A stretch of DNA of 64,000 nucleotides from Trichobilharzia szidati (Eukaryota > Platyhelminthes > Trematoda > Strigeidida > Schistosomatidae): NCBI GenBank assembly GCA_944472155.2, contig OX235271.1, forward strand, positions 119,727,329-119,791,328, in the 5' to 3' direction. Positions 46,029 through 59,193 of the stretch are shown here, in pieces. Made by a program: the position numbers and the translations under genes. Numbering within the stretch: position 1 is the first letter of the stretch; each line of letters starts with the position of its first letter. The notes under the pieces are model-generated. The model had not been told where the DNA came from. It made no database searches and saw only the letters and a program-made list of their open reading frames with translations.

Positions 46029-49000
46029 ACTCATGAGTATCCAAAGCTGACGATGCAAAGTGATCCAAATCGAATAGATGATTATTATAAAAACGGGTTT
46101 AGTTAGTAATGTAATTTTACAGGAATCTACAAGAGGGATATAAAATATTGAAACAGTCCGCCCATTGGATAAGGGCTGTATGCTGAAGGAGAATGGCATT
46201 CGACATAAAAGAAAATATTGTCTTTCTTCCCATTAATCCCAGTAATTGACTGAGATCACATAGATGAGTTTATTCGAAGCTTTATTTGAACAAACACAAG
46301 CAGGTATGAAATAAAGTAATAATTCCAACATTTCACTCAGCAGTTCAGTTCGAGTTCCTCCATAAAGATGACTTGTCTCAATTTCACGTGATCCATTGGT
46401 TCATTTAACAACAGAAGAAATGTTTGGGTGAGGATATTAACAAAGGTATTACAAAAATAAAAATCAAGGTAAATTGAATGTTAGAAAGAAGTTTTGATAT
46501 CGAGATAAATTTGTGACTGCACAAACGGGAAGTATTAAGGACAAAATTTTTTAAAGAACAACATTTACTATGTCATTCCAATGAGCATTTATTAGGAAAT
46601 GTAAAAATAAGAATGGAAAATAGAATTTGAAAATAACAAGCATTGAATGACATTTAATTTTTTACATGATCGTTCATTAAGTGGATACATAAATGAATAG
46701 TGGAAGTGTTCCGACTGTGTACTGTATATTTGAAGGACAATCCTATCTGGTACTACGTCACTCAGACAGATTGTCCGCAAAATAAAGTGAGCTACCACAA
46801 CTACCTAATAATGGATAATAAAATGAGGTGGGAGATGACAACGCAGAATGTTTCGCTACGCTGTGGATTTGATTTAAAGTAGGGTAAAATAGGGCGTTAA
46901 TACACAACAACAACTGAATACGAGGTTATCTCATGTAAGTATGACGAGATTTCTGGAATGATACAGTTCCAGTAGAAGAATGTCCTCCAATCGTACTTCG
47001 AGTCCTAGAAAAACTAAGTTTATGCTTTAATGAGCCACAGCGAACTTTTGAGAACTCTATGTTAGCACAGAATTTACTTATTTTTTCAGGCTGTTAATTC
47101 AAAACAAAGTTCTCGAAGGAATTTAGTGTTGGTTCCATGTAGTTCAAAATTACTGTTTTGAAGCTGAATGATTAATCTAATCGATAAGAAACAAATGTTT
47201 AACCATAAAAATTCGAAATGCAAATCGTAATTACAAAATTCGAAATATCCTAAATTGAACGGTGCCACTGCAGAATACCAATGTGCTTATTTTCATACAG
47301 ACTGCACTCATTTTTCACAAGTATTACACAACTTATGAATTTCTAATTTCAATATAGTCTACATATTCCTACCTCTCTGTTTTGTATATTATGCACATTA
47401 AAACGGAGAGTCGTTGAAACTATCACGTAAATATGTGCAACTGTTGAGGGGAATTCTAAACAAATAAGGGTTATTTAGACAACGGAAATGCTTCCTGTAG
47501 ATATATCAATACGTATAGCGTCAAAAGTCTAAAATTTTTCAATTCTTCATATTTTATTCCCATTACTGGGGAATTCCAGATTTGTGACAGGCCATAGTGT
47601 CATCTGTGTTGATCCTGATTGATAGATCTGGTGGGTATCCACATACTGACTCCGCTCATAAAGATATTTGTAGTGCATCTTAAATCACTGCGACTGCAAT
47701 GGCCAGTAACTTTATTGACACCTTAAAATGTCACAGGTCGGAAGACGTATTACTAAACAGTAAAGGTCAACAGAGGTTGGAAACTGGTAAGAGTTGGGTG
47801 GCCATATTATTATGAGATTTGTTTTTTACTCTAGCCTTGTGTGTAAAAGAGGCTTCAGCAATCTTTGTAGGTCTGTAAGTGTACAGCCTACAACAAACTT
47901 TTCACTTATGAAATGTTGCAGTACACTTTGTCAAATATGCTGTTATTCAACCACTATATATATGATGAACACAAGCCACTCTAGCATAGTGTAAAAACAC
48001 TTAAGCAACTTAAATACTGAATAACCTCTTAGCATTCATCATTACAAACCATCTTTATACCTGAAAGACAAACTCAAATAAGTTCATCATTTACATTCAT
48101 TTGTGCTGAATCGCTAATCTACGAAGTGGAGTGGTCATCACCTGCTCGCTTAAAAGCCAACTGTTTCCAATTCTCATTAGTCTAACATCTTCCAACTCAA
48201 ATAGACGGAGCCACAGGAAGAACGGCTACTGTCGTGCAATAATTAGAAACTGAAGAGAAATACCAATAAAATTAGTTTTCACCCATGTCTTTTCAGTCTG
48301 CTTTACTTCGAACGATAGAAACCCGACGACTTTAGCTGAGGAAATGACAAATACTTCCTTTATGATGTGACTTCGCTAAATAATTTACCTAAGGTTTTTA
48401 AAATAGCCTTCTATCCTTTTTGAATAAACTTGAGATGTTACTCAAGACGTGGTGAACTCGAACGTAAGATTCAAATTAAGAATATCGTACACCATTCTTG
48501 ATAGTACCTGCAAAATTTGTCTAGTTAAAGACCCTTTTAGAGCTGTTTCAAGTTAGTTAATGTCTATATAATTTATCTTGGTTAGGTAATTACTACCTCT
48601 CACTTTGTGCCGCCCATTCCATTAAGAGAACACTGAGATTTAGATATCAGACACATTTACAAAAGACGATGTATGAGATCGTGCAGCCGCATAAACAGAA
48701 AGATGAAAAATACTTAACAAATACGTAAGTTTGTTACATATGCTGACTATGATTTATTATTTACTCGTTGTAACTTTATGCGTTTTGGTTCAGTTGTCTA
48801 CAGGACTAAAAACCTAATAATGTATTATCTTATCACTACATAATTCAACTGTTTGTGAGATATATAACTTCGCATAATGTTCCAGTAGTCTTAATTCTCT
48901 AACAGGAAATTGTTGAGCAGTAATTTAGGCGAAATATTTACACCGCTTATCAACAAAAAAATATTTTATTCACTATGAAACCAGATAAATTTTGGTCATA

Positions 49001-51639
49001 TTAAACAAATCCCCCGGTTGTTAACCGCATAACTCTTCCTCTGAATAGTGATTTTCGAATTTGTCTTAATAATTTGACGCGGTTTAAGTACGAAACACCT
49101 TAGTAATACAGATAAATGAATGACGAAGCCGGGCAAAAATCAGTGACAAATGAGCCGAGCTTTGACTAACGTACGCTCGACAACAATTATGAGATACCAT
49201 TTAAAACGTAACTGTGAAAATAATGCTCTCCAGTATTTCGGGAGAAATTCACTTTGGTATTAAGAACTATGCCTACAGAAAACCCTGAGAATTATATCCT
49301 TGTTCAAAAGTTTGTGCATAACACGTCCTAACTGTTATGTTCACTTTAAACTGACTGTTTGGAAATCACTTACTTTTATAGGATGAGATGAATTATAATT
49401 GCAGTTAATACACAATGCAAGGTGACTGAAGATAATTTAACTTCACATGTTGCTTCCTAAAACCTCTTGCTTCTAGAAATTACGGAATGATTCTCAAACT
49501 TAAGGATATATCACTGAATTAAATCCCAATAATTGTCTTCAGTAACTTCGATAGGTACCAAAGATGGTGAAATACAGATTATTTTCAGGAATTTGTGATC
49601 ATTGTTAGTGCCTTCGGACTCACATAAATTTCATGAGTTACAGAGTTATGTGAACAGTTGAGGAAATGAAAATGTAGATGACAGAGCAATATGATGCAAA
49701 AGGCGAGTAATGATAACAACAGAAAAACAGAGTAAATCAAAATCAGTGAGAACTATATGAGCAAGATTTCACTACTTAAGTATATAGGTCAACAATCTAG
49801 AGCAAAACTGTCATAATGTGTAGAAGCAAGTAATATGATTCTATGGATAAGTAGTACTAGTCGCATAAGCGTGGGACAGATAATAGAAATTTCTAGCTTA
49901 AGATTCAATTTTGGCATATAACAAGCAAAAATGTTAAACTTGCTATAAAAAGTTCGAAAATTATGTGCAAATAAGGCTTTAATAGTTGTTTAGGTCATCT
50001 CTGAGGTACCTGGGTTGCTAGGTTCCTGCAAGCAACTTCGGTTGAACAAAATACTAATTCATTAAATATAAAACCATCAATTTCATGTGTATATTTGCAG
50101 TTCAGCCCCCAAAGAAATTGATGTGTGAATAAAAACGATATGAAGGACGGGAACAGTCTGAAAATATGTTGTTTTTCTGATAATTTGCATCGGTAACAAT
50201 ATAATTTGTTATGGATTGACTACTGTGCTGTTTCTTTATTAATAAAATATGATTTTACTTTCTCACACTAAATAATCTCAGTTTCCAGTAAAGTAATTGA
50301 TAAAATGGAGAAAGCTCGAAAAATAAGAAACATACCGCAACGTCAGATTCAGATTGTGACCAAATGAGATCTCACGGCCTTGAAATTGCCAATATGTCAC
50401 TTCCAACATTGTTGAATGTCACCAATAACACCATTGAAAATTAACAGTTTATTGTGGTCTTAAGTCTGTGTTTTGAAGGGGAATTCTTTTATAGTACCTC
50501 TTAAGCTAGGCGCTAAGTTTCTTGCACTATTTTCCTCTGTTTGGCAACCTGATGTATCCCATATAATTCTCACAAGCTAACGAAATCCGGACTTATTGAT
50601 TTGCTTCCACCCCTCAATAGTGAGGAGATATTCTTTGGTCATCACTGGGGTTCAGTACTTTCACCCAACCACCTGTTTTCTGGGGCTGTATCGGTCCTCT
50701 TGTTCACAGTAAGTATGGCTGAATTTAATGGGTGATTTGTGGTTTGTATTGAGACTACGGTGGTGGCAATCGTCCTCCAGTCGGTGGCCTGATGAGGTCA
50801 ACGAGAATAAGAAAACAGCAGTATTTATTCAGATAAGGAGAAAAAATTTAACATACAAATCGGTATAAATTGAAACAGGGTGAAATTTTTTGAGGGCTCT
50901 ATGGAAGCAACTGGAAAATTGTTAATTCCAGCCTAGTAGAAAATCATTAATAAAGTTACATTATACAGGTATTACATAACAGTCTGGCTGGGTTTTACAG
51001 ATGCCTAGATGCGGCCTGTATATTGCTGTGAGATTACTGCAGCGTCATTTGTAAGCTTACCATTGGTAGTACTCTAGTGGCGGCTGCTAACAAGGTGTTC
51101 GGCGGCTTCAAGCCCCTAGTTTAGGCCTCCGTGATTGGCCGTCTTCTGTGCAATGCCACGACAAAACTTTTGATGAACCGACAGCATGATTACTTTGCGT
51201 CGTGTACATTGATGCTTGGGACATTGTGAGGAGTGACCAGGTCTCTCTTTAACTAGAGATAGTCAGGGGTGGATAGACGCATCATCTTTTCACACAATCT
51301 GTGTCTTTTATGAGAAGCTGGCGTCTGCTTAAAGGGAGAAATTGTCAATGATATGTTGGCCTTGATATAGCAAAGCATTAACTCCTCAAATTTTCACACG
51401 AAGGACTTTGTTGTGAGTGCAGCCAGCTGTATACGCATGGAGGTTTGGATGGCATCTGCCCTCGACAACTCTGCCATATAGTCTGCTTTTATACTTAACT
51501 TACTATTTAGGTAGGGGCTTCTGTTATGCTCTGATTATTTGTAGGACAAGCACCAGCTAAAGGAGCTGAAAGTCAGCATGAGCAGTTTTCTGATGCGTAG
51601 TTCAAGCATTTCGCAGTATGTGGGTATATAAGGACCTCC
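46029..51639. other. Unassigned intergenic DNA
   Basis: No exon of a known protein and no repeat with a second copy in the window. The 50.6-51.6 kb part is less AT-rich and may be the decayed downstream part of the RT remnant at 51640. Confidence 0.35.
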
Positions 51640-52250
51640 TAATCTTCCAAGGGACTTAGATGTGTCTGCAGGATGCTCGAATAGTATACACTTGTTACAT
51701 CCCTTCCAGAGGAAAAAAGGTTAATGTCTCCATATCGGAGACTCACTGAGCGACCAAGAGTGAACAGATAGGGAAAGTGCAAGAAACCATCGGACATCCC
51801 CTTACGAAACCACACGGTCAACGATACTCCAGGATGAGGGGACATAACTAACTCACATCTGGAACTCCATCCTATGAAGTAATTTCATGATCTATAAAAC
51901 TGGCACACTGTCACTGTCAGTTCGATTTGTATGATGAGGAGGATCTCATGTTGAATGGACTCGAATGTCTTCTCAAAATCGAGGAAGGTCATTTAAACTT
52001 GGAGATTCATGTTCCTAAACAACGTGCCGTCGTTCCACGTAGACAACAGAATCCAATTCTTCTGCAGTCATGTTGCGTTTCATACAGTGTATTTTCTTAT
52101 ATGGTTGAAGGATGGTATTTCCATTACACTCAACACTACCAGAGGTGGTCCTATACGTCTCCGAAAGTCAAAGTTTTCTCATGCTCCACCACTGACAGTA
52201 CGACTAGAGATGATTTGCTTTCGCTGATGAAAGGCCTTCTGTGAATCTGT
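51640..52250 (-). pseudogene. Highly decayed non-LTR reverse transcriptase remnant
   Basis: The minus-strand frames read DFEKTFESIQHEILL (RT motif, normally FxKAFDSxxxxxLL) and then PGVSLTVWFRKGMSDGF (compare GVRQGC..SPFLF spacing), with stops between. The family cannot be fixed. Confidence 0.5.
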
Positions 52251-52516
52251 AACAATATGACTGTACACCTTTTTGTTGGATGTTAAAATTAGCGACATTG
52301 CACATGACTTTTGTTTAAAACGATTAATGTTGAAATATATATGTAACTTCCAGGTAAAATCTAACATACAGTGTACTGTTGGTCGCTTCATCTTCTCAGA
52401 GGTCTACACTGTCTACTTGCTTCATTCATAACCGTGTTGTATACTTTTGATTTTTGCAGGATCCTCTTATCCTCATCCGAAGGCAGTTCTATAATCGGTA
52501 CACAGCTTCTACCGGT

Positions 52517-55500
52517 AATAATAATAATAATTAATAATTGTTTTTGCTTTATTCCAAAAACAGTATTAATGATACAGCAAGGAATTTTCAGCATTCAGTA
52601 CAGTATTGCATCTAATTTACTCAAAAACGACAACAACAAACAAAAAAATAGATAAACGGAATAATTAATACATAATAATGATAACAAAACGTTTTTATAG
52701 GAGCTATGTAGCAATTACAGTATGCGATAAGGAGAAAAATATAAAATTATAGTAATAATAGTAATAACAACTAAAATAAAAATAGCAAAGTTATAATTAA
52801 ACGATAGAAAGGGTGACACCATAGAATTACAGAAAGATGAACAATGAAAGGGTCGATTCACTATGCTAATTACATAGTAACTTATATGTTTCACGTCTAA
52901 CAGTGTCTTCATCACATAAAATACGGGCTAAGTACGGTATTGTAGAATTTTTGTACTTAGTGGTACGAGCATATAATTTCTTATATTGACTTCTCGTTCT
53001 ACCTGATGAGATACAAGGGGATAATTGTGAATAAAGAGGGTGCAGAGGGTCTGACAGTACGGCCTTTGCCCAATTTTTACAGGAGTTTACGTGTCTCTCG
53101 ACTATGGTATTGGCGAGATCACGCAGTGGCAAACCACAAGCCCTACTCACAGCATTTAATACCCTTCGTAATACGGCATAGTCTTTTTTAAGAAGCCCAG
53201 GGAAGATTAATGGAGAACAATAAAGTAAAATGGGTAAAATACAGGAGTTTAAAAATCGCAGAACTAAAGGTTGGCTGATACCTTGTTGTCTTAACTTTTT
53301 AATGTAGAAGGTAAGACGAAACATTTTCTTAGAGACCAATAAAATGTGAGATGACCATGAAAGGTCCGAGGAAAGAACTAATCCAAGGTATTTAATGCTT
53401 GATTTGGTTTCAATTTCTGTACCATCTATGCTACAGGCATCATGGGAACTAACTAGTTCATGTATGTCACGTCGATGGTTGAAGGTAAAGTTAACTGCCT
53501 GACATTTGGAAGGATTTAACATAAGACCATTTGACTTAGACCACATGCTGATGTCCAACAGAAAGCTATTAAGTTTGGAGCAGTCAGACTCGGAAGTGAT
53601 AGGCAGTGATACAGTCAGATCATCAGCATATTTGACAAAATTGGTTTCGTTTAAATGTGGCAGGTCATGTAAGAAGAAAGAAAAAAGAAAGGGAGAGAGG
53701 ACGGCACCTTGAGGAACACCGGCTTTTGTAAGCAAAGCAGAAGAAGATTTGCCATTATATGCAGTATACTGCATTCTATCAGAAAAATAAGAATGCAACC
53801 AACTCTTAGCCCAGGATGCTGTGTGCGTCAAGGAGAGCTTATTTAATAAAAGGCCCCTAGGTACAGAGTCAAACGCAGATGTGTAGTCTAGGAAAGCACC
53901 ACGAACATATTTGGCACCTTTGTCTAAACAAGAAACAACATTATGATATAAGACAACCGCAGCATCCAAGGTACTTCTACCATGTTTATATGCAAATTGC
54001 TTAGGGTCATTAAAAGCTTTCAATGAAGGTTCAAGACGAAGTAAAAGTAGTTTTTCCATCAATTTTAAAAAAGGAGAAGTAATTGCAATAGGCCTAAATT
54101 TACTATCGGTACCAGAAGATTGTTTTGGTAAAGGGACAATTTTAATGTTTTTCCATGCAGAAGGTAGAACATTACTGGAAAAGGAAGCATTAAAAATATT
54201 AGTAAGAGGGTAACACAAAATATCAGCACAGTTCCTGAGGACAATGGCAGGTACGCCATCAGGACCAAGGCTTTGGGAAGGCTTAAGAGAACGGAGACAT
54301 TTAAGCACATCAAGGGTATTAAAACCACTAAAATTATTGTCTATGTGATTTGTATCATTAGGAAGGATATCGTCAGAGGAGCGTATAAAAGACTTATTAA
54401 GATTATTAACATTAAGAGATTGTACAGAATTACACCGCTTACCGCTAGTTATTTCTTTAAAAAGTTTCCATAAACTAGAAGGGGTTTTACATGACAAAAA
54501 TCTTTGGTTGTATAAAACATTTAGTCTGTGCATTTCGAGTTTTATCAGAGGATTTAGCTTTTTTACACCTGACTTATCATTTGTTTTGAACAACAGTTCT
54601 TTATCTCTACGGAGCTTTTTGAGATATGGAGAAGAGAAACGGTCAAAACGAGTGAATAATGTTTCTTTAGGACAACATATTTCGAAACAGAATTTAAGAT
54701 AATCTGTGGTGTTTGTGGTTGTGTCATTTAATGTTTGTTCTGTAAATAGGTCCCAGTTAGTATCTATCAACATGCATCTGAGTTTGCTTAGATTATCTTG
54801 TGAGTAGCATCTCCGTTGAAATTTACTGTAGAGGTGAGAGAAGACACGTTTGTGTGATTTGGAATATATTTTAGGCAGTACACGTATGATGCAGTGGTCA
54901 GAGTTCAATACAGGAGCACGTTTGCGAGCTTCATATATACCAACATCATTGATGAATACTAGATCTAGTGTTTTTTCGAGACGGGTAGCAAAGTTAACAA
55001 TATTGTCATGGCCAAGTGATATAAGGAAGGAGTGATCACAAGAGTTAAAATCGCCAGTCACTATTGATAAAGAGTTCTCGAAACAAGCTGCAGCAAAAGC
55101 GGTGAATTCATCTGCGAACATAGATAAATCCGATATGGTACAGCCAGGAGAGACATAAACATTAGAAATATAAATGAATTTGTATTTTGACAATTGTCTC
55201 GGGCGACACCTGACAGTGATGCAATCAATGTAGTCATTCGAGAATTTGAAACAAACATTGTTAGAAATAGACCATTTTGAGTGAATAAATGTAGCTACTC
55301 CTCCGCCGTATTTTTTCTTGGAACAAACACGGTCTTGTCGGAATACATTAAAATCATTTAAAGATACTATATTGCCATCATATAAGTCATGAAGCCAGGT
55401 TTCTTGTAGAGTTACAATACCAGTATTATGATAAGTTTCGGACAACAACAGGGACTGAAAATCCAAAATTTTGTTAGGCAGTGACCGACAGTTCGTACTA

Positions 55501-55712
55501 ACGATAACCGGAACAGTAGTTTGATGTATGGGTGTAGATTTTAAAGCACGTTGCCAACCACCATGGTGCTTTTTCTTGAGTTTATTGCAAATATGAAAGT
55601 TTTTAGGTTTTAAGCATTTTATATAATCCCGAGAGTGAATGATACGGTTAGAATGCATAATTTTAAATGTAAACACCAACAAAATATGAGTAAATAGATG
55701 CAAAATGTACAT
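52517..55712 (-). mobile_element. CR1/Jockey-superfamily LINE with intact ORF
   Basis: Contains the 948-codon ORF, a 3'UTR of about 350 bp and an (ATT)n-type end at about 52517-52545. No ORF1 is visible upstream, so the element is either 5'-truncated or a single-ORF type. The 5' boundary beyond 55712 is not resolved. Confidence 0.8.
52866..55712 (-). CDS. LINE endonuclease-reverse transcriptase polyprotein, 948 aa, uninterrupted
   Basis: The protein would nick target DNA and reverse-transcribe the LINE RNA from the nick. The N-terminal endonuclease has VSTNCRSL (Asn), LQETWL (catalytic Glu), VTGDFNS (Asp/Asn loop) and LNSDHC (Asp-His), so every catalytic block is present. The central RT has SLGPDGVPAIVL, FRPIAITS, FLDYTSAFDSVP, AGVPQGAVLSPFLF and the catalytic FVKYADDLTVS. 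The C-terminal region ends in a Cys/His-poor tail without a zinc knuckle. The length is normal for ORF2 of CR1/Jockey-type elements. No stop or frameshift occurs, unlike every other retroelement in this window. The ATG chosen is the first in the open frame; the true start may be nearer to the endonuclease at residue 66. SR1/Perere-type membership is an inference. Confidence 0.9.
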   Translation of the reverse strand: MYILHLFTHILLVFTFKIMHSNRIIHSRDYIKCLKPKNFHICNKLKKKHHGGWQRALKSTPIHQTTVPVIVSTNCRSLPNKILDFQSLLLSETYHNTGIVTLQETWLHDLYDGNIVSLNDFNVFRQDRVCSKKKYGGGVATFIHSKWSISNNVCFKFSNDYIDCITVRCRPRQLSKYKFIYISNVYVSPGCTISDLSMFADEFTAFAAACFENSLSIVTGDFNSCDHSFLISLGHDNIVNFATRLEKTLDLVFINDVGIYEARKRAPVLNSDHCIIRVLPKIYSKSHKRVFSHLYSKFQRRCYSQDNLSKLRCMLIDTNWDLFTEQTLNDTTTNTTDYLKFCFEICCPKETLFTRFDRFSSPYLKKLRRDKELLFKTNDKSGVKKLNPLIKLEMHRLNVLYNQRFLSCKTPSSLWKLFKEITSGKRCNSVQSLNVNNLNKSFIRSSDDILPNDTNHIDNNFSGFNTLDVLKCLRSLKPSQSLGPDGVPAIVLRNCADILCYPLTNIFNASFSSNVLPSAWKNIKIVPLPKQSSGTDSKFRPIAITSPFLKLMEKLLLLRLEPSLKAFNDPKQFAYKHGRSTLDAAVVLYHNVVSCLDKGAKYVRGAFLDYTSAFDSVPRGLLLNKLSLTHTASWAKSWLHSYFSDRMQYTAYNGKSSSALLTKAGVPQGAVLSPFLFSFFLHDLPHLNETNFVKYADDLTVSLPITSESDCSKLNSFLLDISMWSKSNGLMLNPSKCQAVNFTFNHRRDIHELVSSHDACSIDGTEIETKSSIKYLGLVLSSDLSWSSHILLVSKKMFRLTFYIKKLRQQGISQPLVLRFLNSCILPILLYCSPLIFPGLLKKDYAVLRRVLNAVSRACGLPLRDLANTIVERHVNSCKNWAKAVLSDPLHPLYSQLSPCISSGRTRSQYKKLYARTTKYKNSTIPYLARILCDEDTVRRETYKLLCN

Positions 55713-58094
55713 GGAATATGGTAGCCCAAAATGTTCAAACAGGCCGCCAAGGTCAAGGTCGTACGACTCCAGCAGTGAACGCTTCTGAGGATTATACTAA
55801 TAAGTTGTAACCGCAGACTTTAACTGTATATCCAAGTAACCGTTTAACTAATATAACTCGTTACTGTATTTTTTGTAATATATTGTTACACTATCATCTC
55901 ATTAACTTGGATTTTTATTCGCACACTTGATGTTATTGAGCTCGCTAGACAATGCCTTACAAATATGCTGTTTGATAGACTTATGACATTTGGGATTATA
56001 AAAAGCTTTTGTACGATACTCTAAGACAGATGGATGTCACCACAACGTGAGATTTGTATGAAGTGAGTCCCCAAATTTGACGCGTCCACCTGTAGAGCCT
56101 CTTTACCACGGTGTGCAATAGTCACTCAGATGGAATCAGTAAGTGTAGAGTTTGGAAAAATAGATAAGGTAGCTGAGGAATTCAGAAGGACAAGAAGTGT
56201 AACCAAGAAGAAACTATATCTTCTTTACAATCTGTAGATTTTCTCTTGACTATTGGATAACAAGCATCTCACTGTGCTTGGCCAGGTATTACCGCCATTG
56301 ATCTTCTACAGTACAACGGGTCATCTCCTGTAGTTTGAATACTTATTCTTGTAGAAAAGCCGATTTCTAAACGCCTCTTATTTGTTGAAGCCAGAAAATG
56401 CATGCAAATTGAAATAAATGGATGAAAGTTCCAGGTGCTTACCGACAAAATCGTAGAAAGTTCAGCTTAAAATGATTTCTTCTCGCTCCAAACTTCAACA
56501 TTGCAAGAGTCCCCTATATTTTCGCGCGCGCTATGATCAGTTTAGTACTTAGGAAATCCCCTGGGGTATCAAGAAACGTTCTTAGTTCTGTTTAACCCCA
56601 GCCATTTCCACTTCAGTGTTCGATCAGTTTATCTGTGTAAATTGATTTATACTGAGGACAAGTAGATTTTCAGCAGGCAAGAGTGATATAGCCGTGTTGT
56701 TTTGTGATTGTGTATTACCATATTCTCCATATGTTATCGTCAATAACTACATCCTCGAACAGCCGTAAGTTTTATATTCCCCCCTCGCTATTCTTGGTGG
56801 TGTTAGGAGCGGCCTGGATACAGGGTCTAGCCGGTCAAGCTAAAGCGTGGGCAAGTAATTTAGTCAAAACCAAGGTCTAGAAGGACAGACGGCTGTACAA
56901 CAACTATGAGTCGTTGAAGACAAGCAGAAACGAACTCTGTTCCATTCAAGCTGCATAAATAACCTCCTAGAAGTCTCTGTTCACGCTAAACTTTCATTTT
57001 GAATAATAGTACGAAATGGGCTTTTCTCTGTAACCAGATTTATGGTTAATTATGATACATTGTCACTGGTGGGTGGACTTATTCATTAGAACCTATTCAT
57101 TCATCAGTAGGGATGATCACTGCGTGGACCTTGAGGCACCAAGAAAAAGTCTAATTTCACGAAAGTGAGCTCCACTGTAATACATGCGCTGACGGGAATT
57201 ATTTCACTGCAAGGGCATGTAAAATACTAGATGAAACGTTGCGATTGCATAGAACCTGACACAAAATTTTAGTTTAGTGGTATTCTATGAGTAAATGGTC
57301 ACTACTGTAAATCCAGTCCAATTCGTTTGATGTCATCACTCACTTTCTTTTTTGACATAGTTTTCATGGTGACATTTAACAGGCTTCGGTCAATATTTAC
57401 TTGCGCGGTTGGTTTCCTGTGTAAAAGTTCATAGGTGATGCGTTGAAGATTCCAGCAGCAGACAGTTTTTAGTTCCTGAGCTGTCAAAATCGTGCAGGGC
57501 GGTTGTGGGTCCTATCGTTATCCACATGAAAGCACTCAGTAGACACCGCCCTGGAGGTTTCACGGCGTAAAAGACAACGTTTTGACACCATGTTGGGTTC
57601 AGGAGTTTAAGGAATGGCGGATACACTTTCACGGATGCTGTTTGTTCGGTAACGAAAAGGTGATGCTACTACTGCATGTTCATGGAAGTGTACCTAACGG
57701 GGTATGTAGGTGTGGGTACTTTTGGATGCAACCCTATGTTCAGTCTAGGTACGCTAGAATCATCCTTTAGTTTCATTGCAAAGCATGTTTATATAAGCTT
57801 GAAAATGGGGTCTGTTGCCATTGCTATTCCTTTGGGGTTATGACTACTCTTTAAAATGTCATGAAATTTGAGCTTCTGGTCTATTCATACCCGAATTGTT
57901 GAAAATGGCAGCACCAAACTTCTGGACAACCTTGGTCTCTTCATTAACTCGTGAGCTGATTAATTTACCCACCTGAATGCAGATTTCAAGGAATTTTTCC
58001 GGGAAAATTAATAAAATAAGTTAAACGAAGATTGTTTCGATGGAAAGTTGTCTACAAAAAGCGGAAATGCAAATATTCTAGGATACTCCACTAA
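55713..58094. other. Unassigned intergenic DNA
   Basis: No recognisable exon or repeat. Short open frames are not supported. Confidence 0.35.
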
Positions 58095-58190
58095 ATGGTC
58101 GGCCCGCGAAGTTTGAGCTACCGACGTCACATGCTGAAAATTCCATACCTGCACCAAAAATACGGTGTGGAATCAAGCTGTAATCAAAAA
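58095..58190 (+). mobile_element. SINE family 2 tail fragment
   Basis: ACCGACGTCACATGCTGAAA and ACGGTGTGGAATCAAGCT match the tail of the SINE nested at 35065-35250. The tRNA head is absent. Confidence 0.65.
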
Positions 58191-59193
58191 ATATTGGTTT
58201 AAGTCTAAATTTTAATCGTTAATATACGTATAGTCAGTCAACGTACAAAAGGCTGCGTTATAATATAATATATATTTATTCCTGTTTATGCAGGAACATA
58301 CCAGTTGTACAGGCATGGATAAGTTATTATATAAATTACACATTTAGATGTATGGTGAATTTACAGTTTGGTTGTTCTTTCTGACATTAGAGTCAGTCGG
58401 AACAGTCTGCCAAATAGTCTGTTTGTGTAACACATAAAGAGATATAGAAACATTGTCTTCGCATTAACAAAAACCCAGACATCAGATGAATGTAATACAA
58501 ATATCTGGGAAAAAATGCTTGAAGTCAATTCTCCTATATAACTTTGTTGTGAACGGCATCCTTGACTTAATGTTTATTGATGTATTATGTTGAGACCAGT
58601 GATATATTTATTCTATTTTTTTCAGCAGTCTTATCGTAGTTTTATAACAGGAAAGAAATTTCTTCGTGGATACGGTCATGTTGGATTGTTTTACTGCATG
58701 GAATGGGGCCGAGGTCGATTCCAGAACTCTCCATTGGCGCCATTTGTGTCTTCATGACAGACTGTACACGTAAGTTGAGTAAGACATTGTAAACTGTTTG
58801 AGACCAGTTGCTTCTTTATTTTAGATCAAGAATACTCCTTGTACAGAATGTTGGCCAGCGTCTTCAAATGGTAGCATGGGGTAGATCATGGAATTTGAGT
58901 GGTTAAGATGTAAATGGTCTGGAGCCCAGCTTCATTTCAGCTTAAATGTAGGGTTGTTCAACCTCGACCATAAGGTAACTATAAGATTAGGCTCAGCAGC
59001 AGAACACCAGAAAAAGAAAGTATGTGAACATCAAATGAACATTAATGTCTTATGCATATATAAATGTTTATCTCAATTGTATATCACTATATAGTAAACA
59101 TTACCTATATCCTAGTTGTTTTTTCATGTATTTTTGCGAAGTCTTAGAGTTTATTTAGTGTCATAATATACGTATTATACACATAATATAGTG
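58191..59193. other. Unassigned intergenic DNA
   Basis: A B-box-like GAGGTCGATTCCAG near 58710 hints at another decayed tRNA-derived element, but no A box or tail supports it. Confidence 0.3.

Noticed and set aside
51640..52250. Host gene exon suggested by a 105-codon plus-strand ORF
   Set aside because: The opposite strand carries a recognisable though decayed RT motif, so the plus-strand frame is a shadow.
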